Counted from the first letter of the stretch, positions 1 to 8,140 are shown. The stretch is DNA of 35,469 bases from Bacteroidales bacterium (GCA_017994175.1 JAGOLH010000031.1:1-35469), one strand, 5' to 3'. The notes: generated by a model not told the origin, from the sequence alone. Made by a program: numbers and translations.

Positions 1-465
1 CAAAGCCAGCCATATATATTTGTAAACTTTGTAAACAACAATGCCTATGCCGAAAGCTGGGAGTGGGATTTCGGCGATGGGTTCAACGGTAGCGGCAGCA
101 AGAATATCGAGCATGGCTACTACCAACCGGGTGAATATACGGTGCAGGTGGAGGTAACGCAGGATGGATGCACCAAAACAGCAGAAAAACTTATCGTGAT
201 AGAAGACCACACCGGAGGCATTACCAGTAAAACAGGGAATGGCGAGATTACCTTATACCCCAACCCGGGCAGCGGACAGGTTGTAATAAAGACCAACAAC
301 GGCAGCACCATTGGAAGCATTCGTATCAGCAGTACATCAGGAAAGCAAATGTACAAAGCCGATATCAGCGGGCAAGAAATCATTATAGACATAAACCAAT
401 GGAATGCAGGAACCTATTTGGTGGAATGCAAAGAACACGGCGTGATGAAGCTGGTGGTGGAATGA
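1..465 (+). CDS. Secreted PKD-domain protein with T9SS type A sorting domain (3' end only)
   Basis: The reading frame is open from base 1 and ends at TGA 463-465, so only the last 154 residues are present. The first ~60 residues hold the end of a PKD-type beta-sandwich, recognised by the motif WEWDFGDG and a following GxYTVxVEVTQDGC strand. The last ~80 residues form a T9SS type A sorting domain: a YPNPGSG motif, an ISSTSGK strand, NAGTYLVE, and a final short hydrophobic strand. In Bacteroidota this domain directs export across the outer membrane and is removed at the cell surface. The catalytic or binding part lies upstream of the window, so the function cannot be given. The family call for the two domains is firm. 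Confidence 0.85.
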   Translation, partial: QSQPYIFVNFVNNNAYAESWEWDFGDGFNGSGSKNIEHGYYQPGEYTVQVEVTQDGCTKTAEKLIVIEDHTGGITSKTGNGEITLYPNPGSGQVVIKTNNGSTIGSIRISSTSGKQMYKADISGQEIIIDINQWNAGTYLVECKEHGVMKLVVE

Positions 466-486
466 GTTGGCAGAACACAGAAGACA

Positions 487-640
487 GAATTCAGAATACA
501 GGAGACAGAATACTGAAGGGGCAACTGGCAATTATCAAACATTCTTCTCTGGCTGGATTTTTAGAACCTTCTCGGAGCAGCAGATTTCTTTAGCACAACG
601 AAAAGCCCCTTCTGTATTCTGTCTCCTGTATTCTGAATTC
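487..640. repeat. 36-bp near-perfect inverted repeat with 82-nt loop
   Basis: The left arm is 487-522 and the right arm 605-640. The right arm is the reverse complement of the left at 35 of 36 positions, with one mismatch in the TACTGAAG/TACAGAAG part. The arms are internally repetitive, with variants of CAGAATA and GAGACAGAAT; a further degenerate copy (CAGAACACAGAAGACAG) precedes the left arm. It lies just after the T9SS protein's stop codon. It could fold into a very strong hairpin and end transcription. The sequence style also resembles an interspersed palindromic or MITE-like element. Small open frames across it on both strands encode the same peptide (SVFCLLYSEF) and are by-products of the palindrome. 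Confidence 0.85.
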
Positions 641-670
641 CCCTTAAAAAAATAGCATTCTTCTCCAGAA

Positions 671-708
671 CCCCTGCCTATGTTTCGATTAACTCAACAT
701 GACAGGGG
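671..708. other. Imperfect hairpin in the intergenic region
   Basis: CCCCTG (671-676) pairs with CAGGGG (703-708). Inside this, ATGTT (680-684) pairs with AACAT (696-700), leaving a small internal loop and an 11-nt apical loop. No T-run follows directly on the plus strand. On the minus strand a T-rich stretch comes about 15-20 nt later, past the end of the PI-PLC-like gene. It may help end that transcript, but it is not a canonical intrinsic terminator. Confidence 0.35.
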
Positions 709-739
709 ACTCAGCATGTAAGGGCGGTTTTTAGGATTA

Positions 740-1645
740 TCACCTACTCTTTAGCTCCTGTACTTTTAATAAATTAATGCTGTCGACTGCCTGTAACGGA
801 TTTCCGAGATGGTAAAAATCAACCACAATGAAATTCGGATATTTATCCGACAATCTTTTACAATCAAAACACCGGTGCAAAATTACATTCATGCCATTCG
901 CTTTTTTCGATTGAGTTCTGCTACCAATTCCTAAGCCACCGTTAATGAAATGATTGAGAACGAACAGCGGATTATCGGACTTTCCCCTGTTAGTGGAACA
1001 CTTAAAATCGCACATCCGATTTACCGAAAAATGTGTTTCAGTGAAAAAGTCCCACATAGTAAAAATCCTTGCCTGCCGGTTCATGGTGTCATTTACATCA
1101 TTGAAAACCAACAGTCTGGTGTTATCATCTATTAATTCCTGAATTGTCGGCCATTCCCTGATGGAGTCGGCATAATACTGGAATTTACTCAGCCCTGCTT
1201 TATGTAAATCCGACTGAATAAGGTAGGCCGGAGCATAGTTTTCGAGAAGCAGGGTAATCACAGCATTCCTGTTTACTTCGAGAAATATTTCTACTTCCTT
1301 TAAAACCTCAGCAAATGGCTCTTTGCCAAGCATTTGTATGCTGTGATACACATATAACCGGCCTTTCACTTCATACACATCAAGCATTAGGGCACGAACG
1401 CCGTCATTTAGTTGCTGCTGAATACCATACTTCTGGTTTGGAAGCAAAAATCCGTTACGTGAGCAATTGAAAGAGTTATGTGTCGTAAGAAAGCATGTCT
1501 TATTATAGGGTAGTTCTGTTATTAATTGACAAAATACCATTTGATTGAATAGCAACATCATGCAAAATGCCACCATAACTAGACCTTTTACAGGACTTCG
1601 CTTGAGGGCAGATTTAAAAATATTGCACCAATGTTGCTTAACCAT
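740..1645 (-). CDS. Exported PI-PLC X-domain-like phosphodiesterase
   Basis: The protein resembles the phosphatidylinositol-specific phospholipase C (X-domain) superfamily. Numbering from an upstream GTG at 1684, it has a THNSF motif (His69, Asn70), an R97-x4-D102 segment and a YHS motif (His114). These fit the two general acid/base histidines and supporting residues of bacterial PI-PLC enzymes, which cleave the phosphodiester bond of inositol lipids. The extended frame begins with that GTG; I prefer the ATG at 1645. It gives a basic n-region and a hydrophobic stretch ending in MVFCQ, a plausible signal peptide. Length (~300 aa) suits the family. The true substrate is unknown, because many bacterial members are distant from known phospholipases. 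It ends near an intergenic hairpin and is followed upstream by another minus-strand secreted esterase. Confidence 0.7.
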   Translation of the reverse strand: MVKQHWCNIFKSALKRSPVKGLVMVAFCMMLLFNQMVFCQLITELPYNKTCFLTTHNSFNCSRNGFLLPNQKYGIQQQLNDGVRALMLDVYEVKGRLYVYHSIQMLGKEPFAEVLKEVEIFLEVNRNAVITLLLENYAPAYLIQSDLHKAGLSKFQYYADSIREWPTIQELIDDNTRLLVFNDVNDTMNRQARIFTMWDFFTETHFSVNRMCDFKCSTNRGKSDNPLFVLNHFINGGLGIGSRTQSKKANGMNVILHRCFDCKRLSDKYPNFIVVDFYHLGNPLQAVDSINLLKVQELKSR

Positions 1646-1764
1646 ACTTGTAAATAGGTTATCAACGTAAATGCTCTTTATCACCGGTATTTGTCAGCGT
1701 TAGTTTTCGATTAAATTTTAGTCTAATTATTATAAACGGTGGTGCAAAATAATTAATGCACATT

Positions 1765-3090
1765 TTATTTTTTTAGCGTAAATTTCTGCGTCATTGAATA
1801 TCGGTGGTTTTTAATTTCGACAATATATATCCCTGCGGGTTTTCCGGCAAGCGAAAATTGTGTTTTATCCGATTGTATAACCTGTGTGAGCACCACATCG
1901 CCTATGGCATTGTATAAAGTTAACCTATTATTCATCAACAGGTTACCTTTAAATATAAGCTCAAAACTTCCCTTTTCAGAAAGGTCATTTATAGTAAATT
2001 CAATCGTATTTTCGAGTGAAGGCAGGTATTTTTTGTCGCAATACTTATTGTTTTCTCCCAGAAAACGGATGGTTTGATAAAACACAGGCCACCAGTATTC
2101 GCACGGGAATGTATCGTAGTTGAGTTCGCTGATAATGATATTGCCGCAGGCATAGAAACAATGTGGCTGCCCCAGATAAGGGTCGAGCACAGTATGCGTC
2201 CACCCAAGTTTATCGCAATGCTCTTTCAACGATTTTGAACCATACAAAAACACATTGAGGTCTTTTCCGAGAGTGAAATTCAATGCATAATCCTTATCGT
2301 AGGGCACCACCTCGTCGGCAGTGCCATGAATAAATAACACCGGAATTTCCTCATCCTTATCGATGATTTCAGGATTTAGGGCGGCACCCCAAAGGCTAAC
2401 AACTCCTGCTACAGCGCATTTATTTTTACGAAAGCCTCCTGTACAGTCCAAGCATCCCAAATCGTGGTTGTTGGCGCCATATCCGGTTTCATATGTATCG
2501 GCCGATCTCTCATCACCGGTCATAAATGCTGTATTAATTGCAGTAATTGCTCCGGCACTGTTCCCCAAAAGGAATATACATGTTGTATCGATATGATATC
2601 TTTCATGCTGATTGATAAAATATCGCACTGCGGCCCTGCAATCTTGTGTAGAACGATACAATGCCCTAATAACACCTTCGTCGGCACCGAAACCTTTTCC
2701 GCTAGTAAGCGGATTAAAGCCAAGCCGGTAATTAATTGCTGCAGCAACATAACCATAATGCGCAAGACTGTCGCACCATGCAATCATATCAGGACGCTCT
2801 TTTGACCCAGCAAGAAATGCCCCTCCAAATAAACAAATTACAAGCGGTCGTGCTTTCATGTTATCGCCTGAAGGGAAGTAAACATCCATTCTTAACGGTT
2901 CAGGGTTATCAATCCCGAACCCCATAAAATCGAAACCATCTTCAATGGCAAAAACGATGTCTCTTTCGATGTTGATATTTTCGAATGACTGCGACACAAA
3001 CCGATGCTGCGCTTTTAAAACCAGAGAAATAAAAATGATTGCAACGAAAAGCAATATCTTATGAAAAAAACAACAACACATTTTTCGCAA
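1765..3090 (-). CDS. Secreted alpha/beta-hydrolase (carboxylesterase-like) with T9SS sorting domain
   Basis: Residues 1-28 form a signal peptide (hydrophobic core ending LKAQ). Residues ~65-340 form an alpha/beta-hydrolase fold of the esterase type: oxyanion loop CLFGGAF (~87-92), nucleophile motif GNSAG with Ser178, acid in HGTADE (Asp259) and probable His310 in QPHCF. Several cysteines between 206 and 225 (LGCLDC and following) may form disulfides or bind metal. The last ~75 residues are a T9SS sorting domain with LTLYNAIGDVV and PAGIYIVEI strands. Substrates of such enzymes are carboxylic esters, sometimes on polysaccharides; the exact one cannot be read here. ATG 3090 is used; ATG at codon 4 is possible. 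A -7 box lies only a few bases upstream. Confidence 0.8.
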   Translation of the reverse strand: MRKMCCCFFHKILLFVAIIFISLVLKAQHRFVSQSFENINIERDIVFAIEDGFDFMGFGIDNPEPLRMDVYFPSGDNMKARPLVICLFGGAFLAGSKERPDMIAWCDSLAHYGYVAAAINYRLGFNPLTSGKGFGADEGVIRALYRSTQDCRAAVRYFINQHERYHIDTTCIFLLGNSAGAITAINTAFMTGDERSADTYETGYGANNHDLGCLDCTGGFRKNKCAVAGVVSLWGAALNPEIIDKDEEIPVLFIHGTADEVVPYDKDYALNFTLGKDLNVFLYGSKSLKEHCDKLGWTHTVLDPYLGQPHCFYACGNIIISELNYDTFPCEYWWPVFYQTIRFLGENNKYCDKKYLPSLENTIEFTINDLSEKGSFELIFKGNLLMNNRLTLYNAIGDVVLTQVIQSDKTQFSLAGKPAGIYIVEIKNHRYSMTQKFTLKK

Positions 3091-3098
3091 TTAAACCA

Positions 3099-3106
3099 CA
3101 AATTTA
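3099..3106 (-). promoter_or_regulatory. Candidate -7 box for the T9SS esterase
   Basis: On the minus strand this reads TAAATTTG, matching the Bacteroidota -7 consensus TAnnTTTG. The start codon at 3090 is only 8 bases beyond the box, so the transcript would have almost no leader, or translation would begin at codon 4. No TTG element is seen at the usual 17-20 nt upstream, so support is weak. Confidence 0.3.
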
Positions 3107-3245
3107 AAATTTAATCGTTATAGTGTTTGTTTACCATATTTTTACAGAAGAAATTAAACAGCACACCATCATTTTTTTAAGTTGCAGAATTTTTATGCAG
3201 GAGGCCGCAATAAACAAGCTTATTTTTTAATTTATTTGCATTAGC

Positions 3246-4031
3246 ATGTACAAATTATTTCGAAATATTACCATTACACTGATTTTTGTTGCAGGAGTCA
3301 TTAATTTTGCTTCAGCTCAGCTCATCAGGATGAACAACCGTATGGTAATAGCCGGAATTGTTGTTGATGCTGAAACAGAAGCTTCGATGCCTTATGTAAA
3401 TGTTTATGTTAAACATACCCGGACTGGTACAATTACCGATACTGCGGGATATTTTGTACTTTTTGTCAATATTGGCGATACCATCATTTTTTCATCGATA
3501 GGTTACGAAAAGCTTCATGTGCTCGCCATCGACACATTGGGCGACATCAGCCGGCCCGCCTGGGTAAGGCTGAAACGAAAAGTTTACGAATTGCAAACTG
3601 TTGATATAATTGCACTTCGGAGATATGAACAATTCAAGTATGAATTTACTACAATGGTACTGCCCGAAAATGATTACACACATGCCGCCCGCAATTTTCC
3701 GGTTAGACCTCCGGAGCTGGACTACTATACCCGCCAGGGGGCATCGGGGTTCGGACTGATTTTCAGCCCTATCTCTGCACTTTACGACGCCTTCAGCAAA
3801 GAAGGCAAAGAAAGGCGAAAGCTGGAGGAAATCGAGGAACAGGATGCTCTAAAAAAAGAAGTTGCAAAAAAATACAACCCTGCAATGGTGATGCGCATCA
3901 CCGGGTTGAATGAACCGGATGCCATTGCCTTTATGAATTGGTGTCAGCTTCCAGACAGGCTGATTTTAAATGCAACTGAATATCAGATTATCGAAATTAT
4001 CATGATGCAGTTCGATAAATACAATAAATAA
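3246..4031 (+). CDS. Exported protein with carboxypeptidase regulatory-like domain
   Basis: Residues 1-25 are a clear signal peptide ending in FASAQ. Residues ~34-110 match the carboxypeptidase D regulatory-like (CarbopepD_reg_2) beta-sandwich: IAGIVVDAETEASMPYVNV, a TDTAGYF turn, then GDTIIFSSIGYE. This fold is common as the N-terminal part of TonB-dependent receptors in Bacteroidota, but here it stands with only a ~150-residue C-terminal part. That part is rich in charged helix (KEGKERRKLEEIEEQ, ~180-200) and has no beta-barrel. Its role is unknown; structural or envelope-associated is likely. It is divergent from the T9SS esterase, with 155 bases between the two starts. Confidence 0.75.
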   Translation: MYKLFRNITITLIFVAGVINFASAQLIRMNNRMVIAGIVVDAETEASMPYVNVYVKHTRTGTITDTAGYFVLFVNIGDTIIFSSIGYEKLHVLAIDTLGDISRPAWVRLKRKVYELQTVDIIALRRYEQFKYEFTTMVLPENDYTHAARNFPVRPPELDYYTRQGASGFGLIFSPISALYDAFSKEGKERRKLEEIEEQDALKKEVAKKYNPAMVMRITGLNEPDAIAFMNWCQLPDRLILNATEYQIIEIIMMQFDKYNK

Positions 4032-4038
4032 ACTATTC

Positions 4039-4046
4039 TATCTTTG
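4039..4046 (+). promoter_or_regulatory. Candidate -7 box before the HSL-type hydrolase
   Basis: TATCTTTG matches TAnnTTTG and begins 7 bases after the previous stop codon, about 78 bases before the next ATG. No good TTG element is visible upstream, so this rests on the -7 match alone. Confidence 0.3.
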
Positions 4047-4123
4047 ATAATTGTCAAGATATTATTATCATTGTTATACTTTTTTCACCCATGGTTCTGT
4101 AATGTGCAATTATAACATATAAA

Positions 4124-5170
4124 ATGCCTGTACTTTTTAAACCCCAAACAACAAAACAGGTAATTATTTTACTGCTAATCAACATGTTGACTATTTCTTT
4201 TTCAATTCCCGGAATGTCGCAGTCTTCCGATACTTCTCCCGTGGTATATACCCATACGGTGAGGCAAAGCATGCATGCCCGCATGGTAAAAGGAATAGCA
4301 CGGCTTTTTTTACCGAAACACAATCTGGAGAAAAAACTGAAGCAAAAGAACTTTGTTTCGGAACCCGCACAGATACCCCGAACTGTGCTTCGTAATTTTA
4401 TAATTGATGAATATGATATTTGTGGCCGAAAGGTGTATTGCATTTCTCCAAAAAATGAATCCTGTGGGAAAAGCATTCTCTTTCTTCATGGTGGGGCATA
4501 TATCAACAATATTTTCAGGCAGCATTTTCAGTTTGCTGGAAAAATTGCAACTCTCACCGGTTGCCGGGTGATTATCCCCGATTACCCTCTTGCACCATCG
4601 GCTTCATATAGCGATGCGTATATTATGCTAACTGCTGTGTATGCAAGCTTGTTGCGAGAAACGGCAAACGAAAGCATAATTTTCATGGGCGATTCAGCCG
4701 GTGGTGGACTGGCACTAGCTTTTGCCCAGTACCTGAGCCAGAATAAAACTCCACTACCTTCACAACTGATACTACTATGCCCTTGGCTTGACGTAAGCAT
4801 GACAAATCCAGAAATTCAAAGTATCCTAAAAAAAGATCCGATACTTAGAACTCCCGGGCTAGTAATAGCAGGAAAAGTATGGGCAGGTTCGTGCGACACA
4901 AAAAACCCAATGATTAGTCCGATTTACGGTGATTTAGCGAATTTACCTCACATTAGCATGTTCATTGGTACATACGACATTTTGTATGCCGATTGTAACA
5001 AACTATCCACTAAATTACAAAGTTGCAATGTGCATACCCGAATGTTTGTATTTCCAAAAATGTTTCACGACTGGATGTTGTACCCAAACCTTCGCGAAGC
5101 CGATGCAGCCATTAATATAATTCAAGGTCTTATCACACAGGGTCCCAGGTATGATACTGAAAGTAAATGA
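4124..5170 (+). CDS. Alpha/beta-hydrolase fold-3 (HSL family) esterase, probably exported
   Basis: The fold-3 / hormone-sensitive-lipase family signature is complete. There is an oxyanion motif HGGA (His122-Ala125), nucleophile GDSAGG (Ser191), acid in GTYDIL (Asp285) and histidine in FHDWM (His315). An N-terminal hydrophobic segment (~12-30, VIILLLINMLTISFSIP) suggests a signal peptide or anchor. Residues ~46-110 form the family's cap region. These enzymes hydrolyse short to medium acyl esters; substrate not deducible. No sorting domain is present, so it is periplasmic or membrane-bound rather than T9SS-exported. It probably has its own promoter and is separated by 285 bases from rplM. Confidence 0.85.
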   Translation: MPVLFKPQTTKQVIILLLINMLTISFSIPGMSQSSDTSPVVYTHTVRQSMHARMVKGIARLFLPKHNLEKKLKQKNFVSEPAQIPRTVLRNFIIDEYDICGRKVYCISPKNESCGKSILFLHGGAYINNIFRQHFQFAGKIATLTGCRVIIPDYPLAPSASYSDAYIMLTAVYASLLRETANESIIFMGDSAGGGLALAFAQYLSQNKTPLPSQLILLCPWLDVSMTNPEIQSILKKDPILRTPGLVIAGKVWAGSCDTKNPMISPIYGDLANLPHISMFIGTYDILYADCNKLSTKLQSCNVHTRMFVFPKMFHDWMLYPNLREADAAINIIQGLITQGPRYDTESK

Positions 5171-5366
5171 ATACCTCCCTGAATAAATGCTTAGAAATCA
5201 AATTGTTTCAAATTTTCTCAGAAGTTTACCCCTGGTCATTTTCACTTGATATTGTCATAAGAAAGATTCACTGAAGCAATATGGAAAGCGCAGATCGTCA
5301 CAAGAAAAGATTATTCATTTGATTTACAACAACTTAACCCGTTGAAATAAAATATTTGTAAAATTG

Positions 5367-5394
5367 TTGATTTTTCAAAATAATTATATCTTTG
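5367..5394 (+). promoter_or_regulatory. Promoter of the rplM-rpsI-rpsB-tsf operon
   Basis: A TTG element at 5367-5369 is followed, after 17 bases, by TATCTTTG at 5387-5394, matching the Bacteroidota -33/-7 promoter (TTG, TAnnTTTG). Transcription should start near 5399, giving a leader of about 57 nt before the GTG of rplM. The surrounding DNA is AT-rich, as expected for a strong ribosomal-protein promoter. Confidence 0.7.
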
Positions 5395-5401
5395 CAGTCC
5401 G

Positions 5402-5419
5402 TTTGGTAGAACTACCTAA
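5402..5419 (+). other. Small hairpin at the start of the rplM leader
   Basis: GGTA (5405-5408) and TACC (5413-5416) can pair around the loop GAAC, and flanking TT/AA pairs may extend the stem past one mismatch. It lies right after the predicted transcription start of a ribosomal-protein operon. A short leader hairpin is the sort of element ribosomal proteins can bind to repress their own synthesis. This is only a suggestion; the stem is short. Confidence 0.25.
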
Positions 5420-5455
5420 TAGGGCAAAATTAGTAGCAATTTAAAATTTTATTGA

Positions 5456-5911
5456 GTGAACACTTTGAGTTTTAAAACATTGTCAGCCAACAGATCGACT
5501 GTTCAGAAAGAATGGTTGCTGGTTGATGCAGAAGGTCAGACCCTTGGAAGGTTGGCTTCGGGAGTTGCATATTTGTTACGCGGCAAACATAAGCCCGATT
5601 TTACTCCTCATGTTGATTGTGGCGCAAATGTTGTGGTTATCAATGCCGAAAAAATCGTTTTCACCGGCAAGAAACTAACCGACAAAGAATACATTAGCCA
5701 TTCAGGATATCCGGGCGGGCAAAAAATTCAGACGGCAGATGAGCTCATGGCGAAATACCCTGAAAGAATCATCGAAAATGCCGTAAAAGGTATGCTGCCT
5801 AAGAATAAGCTGGCAAATCAGCTATTCCGCAACTTACACGTATGTGTAGGAAGCGAACATCCTCATGCAGCCCAGAAACCAAAAAAAATTGATATCAACG
5901 AAATTAAATAG
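5456..5911 (+). CDS. rplM: 50S ribosomal protein L13
   Basis: L13 is an early-assembly protein of the large ribosomal subunit. The 151-residue product begins [14 protein letters not shown] and includes [14 protein letters not shown], the [24 protein letters not shown] region and a C-terminal EHPHAAQKP motif, all typical of bacterial L13. The start is GTG at 5456: an in-frame TGA at 5453-5455 rules out anything longer. It is first in an operon, with rpsI following after 5 bases, the usual L13-S9 pairing. Confidence 0.97.
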   Translation: MNTLSFKTLSANRSTVQKEWLLVDAEGQTLGRLASGVAYLLRGKHKPDFTPHVDCGANVVVINAEKIVFTGKKLTDKEYISHSGYPGGQKIQTADELMAKYPERIIENAVKGMLPKNKLANQLFRNLHVCVGSEHPHAAQKPKKIDINEIK

Positions 5912-5916
5912 CCAAC

Positions 5917-6303
5917 ATGGATACAGTAAATGCGATAGGCAGAAGAAAAGCCGCAATTGCAAGAATATATCTTAGCGATGGAAAAGGTAATATTACTATT
6001 AATGACCGAAAAATTGAAGAGTATTTCCCTTTACTCCAATATCAGTATCTCGCCAAACAAGCATTACTGGTTACCGGACTACTCGAAAAATTCGACATAA
6101 AAGCCAATCTCGAAGGCGGCGGTATCAAAGGTCAGGCCGAAGCTGTACGCCTTGGCATTGCCCGAGCCATTATCAAGGCCGACGCCGAGCAACGCCCCAT
6201 CCTCAAATCGAATGGTTTTCTCACGCGTGATGCCCGTGTGGTTGAGCGCAAAAAACCGGGACGCAAAAAAGCCCGTAAGAGATTCCAGTTCAGCAAGCGT
6301 TAG
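5917..6303 (+). CDS. rpsI: 30S ribosomal protein S9
   Basis: S9 is a small-subunit head protein whose C-terminal tail reaches the P-site tRNA. The 128 residues start MDTVNAIGRRKAAIARIYL and end in the very basic GRKKARKRFQFSKR, with the conserved terminal SKR. The family motif GGGIKGQAEAVRLGIARAI is present. The gene starts 5 bases after rplM; 109 bases then separate it from rpsB, with no clear terminator or promoter seen. Confidence 0.97.
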   Translation: MDTVNAIGRRKAAIARIYLSDGKGNITINDRKIEEYFPLLQYQYLAKQALLVTGLLEKFDIKANLEGGGIKGQAEAVRLGIARAIIKADAEQRPILKSNGFLTRDARVVERKKPGRKKARKRFQFSKR

Positions 6304-6412
6304 TATTGATAGCTTATCAGGTTTAGAATCTAAATTATCAAGACTATCCTATTTGCGATACTACTTGGTAATTGCTTAAAATAAAAGAACGTAAACTTAA
6401 AATTAAATTAAA

Positions 6413-7291
6413 ATGCCAAGAATCAGTTTTGATGAATTATTGAATGCAGGTGTGCATTTCGGACACCTCCGTCGTAAATGGAATCCCCACATGGCTCCCT
6501 ATATTTTTATGGAGCGGAATGGTATTCACATTATTGACCTGTACAAAACCAGTGCAAAAATCGACGAGGCTGCCAACGCACTCAAGCAAATTGCCAAATC
6601 GGGAAGGAAAATACTTTTCGTTGCTACCAAGAAACAGGCTAAAGACATTGTGGCTGAAGAAGTAAAAAACATCGGGATGCCTTATGTTACAGAACGTTGG
6701 CCCGGTGGAATGCTCACAAATTTCCCCACCATCAGGAGGGCTGTTAAAAAGATGACTTCCATCGACAAAATGATTACCGACGGAACTTTCGACACCCTTT
6801 CAAAACGCGAAAAACTGCAGGTAACCCGTCAGCGTGCAAAACTCGAGAAAAACCTTGGAAGTATTGCCGACTTGTCGCGCCTCCCTTCTGCCCTTTTTGT
6901 GGTCGATGTAATGAAAGAGAACATTTCGGTTCGTGAAGCACAGCGTCTGAGCATACCCGTATTTGCCATTGTTGACACAAATTCCGATCCTAATGGTATT
7001 GATTTTCCAATCCCAGCCAATGACGATGCTACCAAATCGATACAACTGATTGTTGGTACTATGTGCAATGCAATTAAAGAAGGTTTGGAAGAAAGAAATC
7101 AGGAAAAAGACAAACTGATGGACAGAAAAGCCGATGATGAAATCGAAGAAGATGAAGATGATGAAATCATCGAAAACAAATCTACCGGCAATCTCATTGT
7201 TGAAGAAGAAGAGGAAGTTGCTAAGACTGCTCCGAAAAAAACATTAGGACGCAAAAAAATTAGTAAACCAATCATCAAAACAGAAGAATAA
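6413..7291 (+). CDS. rpsB: 30S ribosomal protein S2 with charged C-terminal extension
   Basis: S2 joins the small subunit late, near the S1 site. Conserved blocks are GVHFGHLRRKWNPHMAPYIF, the FVATKKQAKDIV helix, RWPGGMLTNFPT, and VVDVMKENISVREAQRL. The globular domain ends near residue 230. The rest (~230-292) is an extension, first acidic (DDEIEEDEDDE, then EEEEEV) and then lysine-rich, longer than the ~240-residue S2 of Escherichia coli. Such tails occur in some Bacteroidota. tsf follows after 21 bases, the common rpsB-tsf arrangement. Confidence 0.97.
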   Translation: MPRISFDELLNAGVHFGHLRRKWNPHMAPYIFMERNGIHIIDLYKTSAKIDEAANALKQIAKSGRKILFVATKKQAKDIVAEEVKNIGMPYVTERWPGGMLTNFPTIRRAVKKMTSIDKMITDGTFDTLSKREKLQVTRQRAKLEKNLGSIADLSRLPSALFVVDVMKENISVREAQRLSIPVFAIVDTNSDPNGIDFPIPANDDATKSIQLIVGTMCNAIKEGLEERNQEKDKLMDRKADDEIEEDEDDEIIENKSTGNLIVEEEEEVAKTAPKKTLGRKKISKPIIKTEE

Positions 7292-7312
7292 ACTATTAAA
7301 ATAAATAATAAA

Positions 7313-8140
7313 ATGGCATTAATTACAGCAGCAGACGTAAGTAAGTTACGTAAAATAACCGGTGCAGGTATGATGGATTGTAAAAAAGCTCTTACCGAAG
7401 CCGACGGAAATTTCGAAAGGGCTCAGGAGCTCATCCGCGAACGGGGACTTGCAATAGCCAATAAAAGAGCCGATCGTGAAGCCTCGGAAGGAGCTGTTTT
7501 GTCTTGCAGCGCTAACGATAAAAAAGCCGGTGTTGTTATTGCACTGAACTGTGAAACAGATTTCGTTGCAAAAAATCAGGACTTTATAGCTCTTGCAAAT
7601 GATATTCTAAAACTTGCAGTCGAAAAACTTCCTGCGGATCTCGATGCACTGAAATCTACTAAACTTGGTAATAAAACTGTTGAGGAAATTGTACTGGAAC
7701 GCAGTGGTATTACCGGCGAAAAAATGGAGCTCGCTTACTACGATTTCGTAAAAGCCAATTATGTTGCTTACTATATCCATATGGGCAATAAACTGGCTAC
7801 TATTGCAGGTTTTAATCAACCTGTTGATGAGCAAGTCGGGAAAGACGTAGCAATGCAAATCGCTGCTATGGATCCGGTAGCCGTTGATAAAGACGACGTT
7901 CCTCAGCATATAATTGAGAAAGAACTCGAAATAGGCCGTGAACAAGCACGTAACGACGGAAAACCCGAAAATATGCTTGATAAAATTGCACTTGGTAAAC
8001 TGAATAAATTCTTCAAAGACTCCACACTGTTGAATCAGGAATTTGTAAAGGATAGTAAAAAAACTATTGCACAGTATCTGCATGAACAGGATAAAAATCT
8101 CACAGTTACAGCGTTTAAACGCTTTGGACTAAAGAACTAA
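7313..8140 (+). CDS. tsf: Elongation factor Ts
   Basis: EF-Ts is the nucleotide exchange factor that recycles EF-Tu-GDP. The N-terminal UBA-like domain carries VSKLRKITGAGMMDCKKAL, followed by ELIRERGLAIANKRADREASEG and the EF-Tu-contacting core motif NCETDFVAKNQDF. The C-terminal core domain includes MQIAAMDPVAVDKDDVP. At 275 residues it is close to the family norm. It is last in the rplM-rpsI-rpsB-tsf unit and is followed by an intrinsic terminator. Confidence 0.97.
   Translation: MALITAADVSKLRKITGAGMMDCKKALTEADGNFERAQELIRERGLAIANKRADREASEGAVLSCSANDKKAGVVIALNCETDFVAKNQDFIALANDILKLAVEKLPADLDALKSTKLGNKTVEEIVLERSGITGEKMELAYYDFVKANYVAYYIHMGNKLATIAGFNQPVDEQVGKDVAMQIAAMDPVAVDKDDVPQHIIEKELEIGREQARNDGKPENMLDKIALGKLNKFFKDSTLLNQEFVKDSKKTIAQYLHEQDKNLTVTAFKRFGLKN

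Noticed and set aside
399..655. Short overlapping open frames around the inverted repeat
   Set aside because: They arise from the palindrome itself, as the same peptide appears on both strands; no start signal or homology is evident.
5171..5366. Possible tRNA or small RNA between the HSL-type esterase and rplM
   Set aside because: No cloverleaf, anticodon arm or terminator-like hairpin could be made out; only the promoter at its 3' side is supported.
6304..6412. Possible internal promoter between rpsI and rpsB
   Set aside because: CTATTTG near 6349 lacks the two-base spacer of TAnnTTTG, and no TTG pair fits; continued transcription from the rplM promoter explains the layout.
7607..8083. 158-codon minus-strand frame opposite tsf
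   Set aside because: It is fully inside a well-conserved EF-Ts gene, is Phe/Cys-rich, and has no own promoter or domain.
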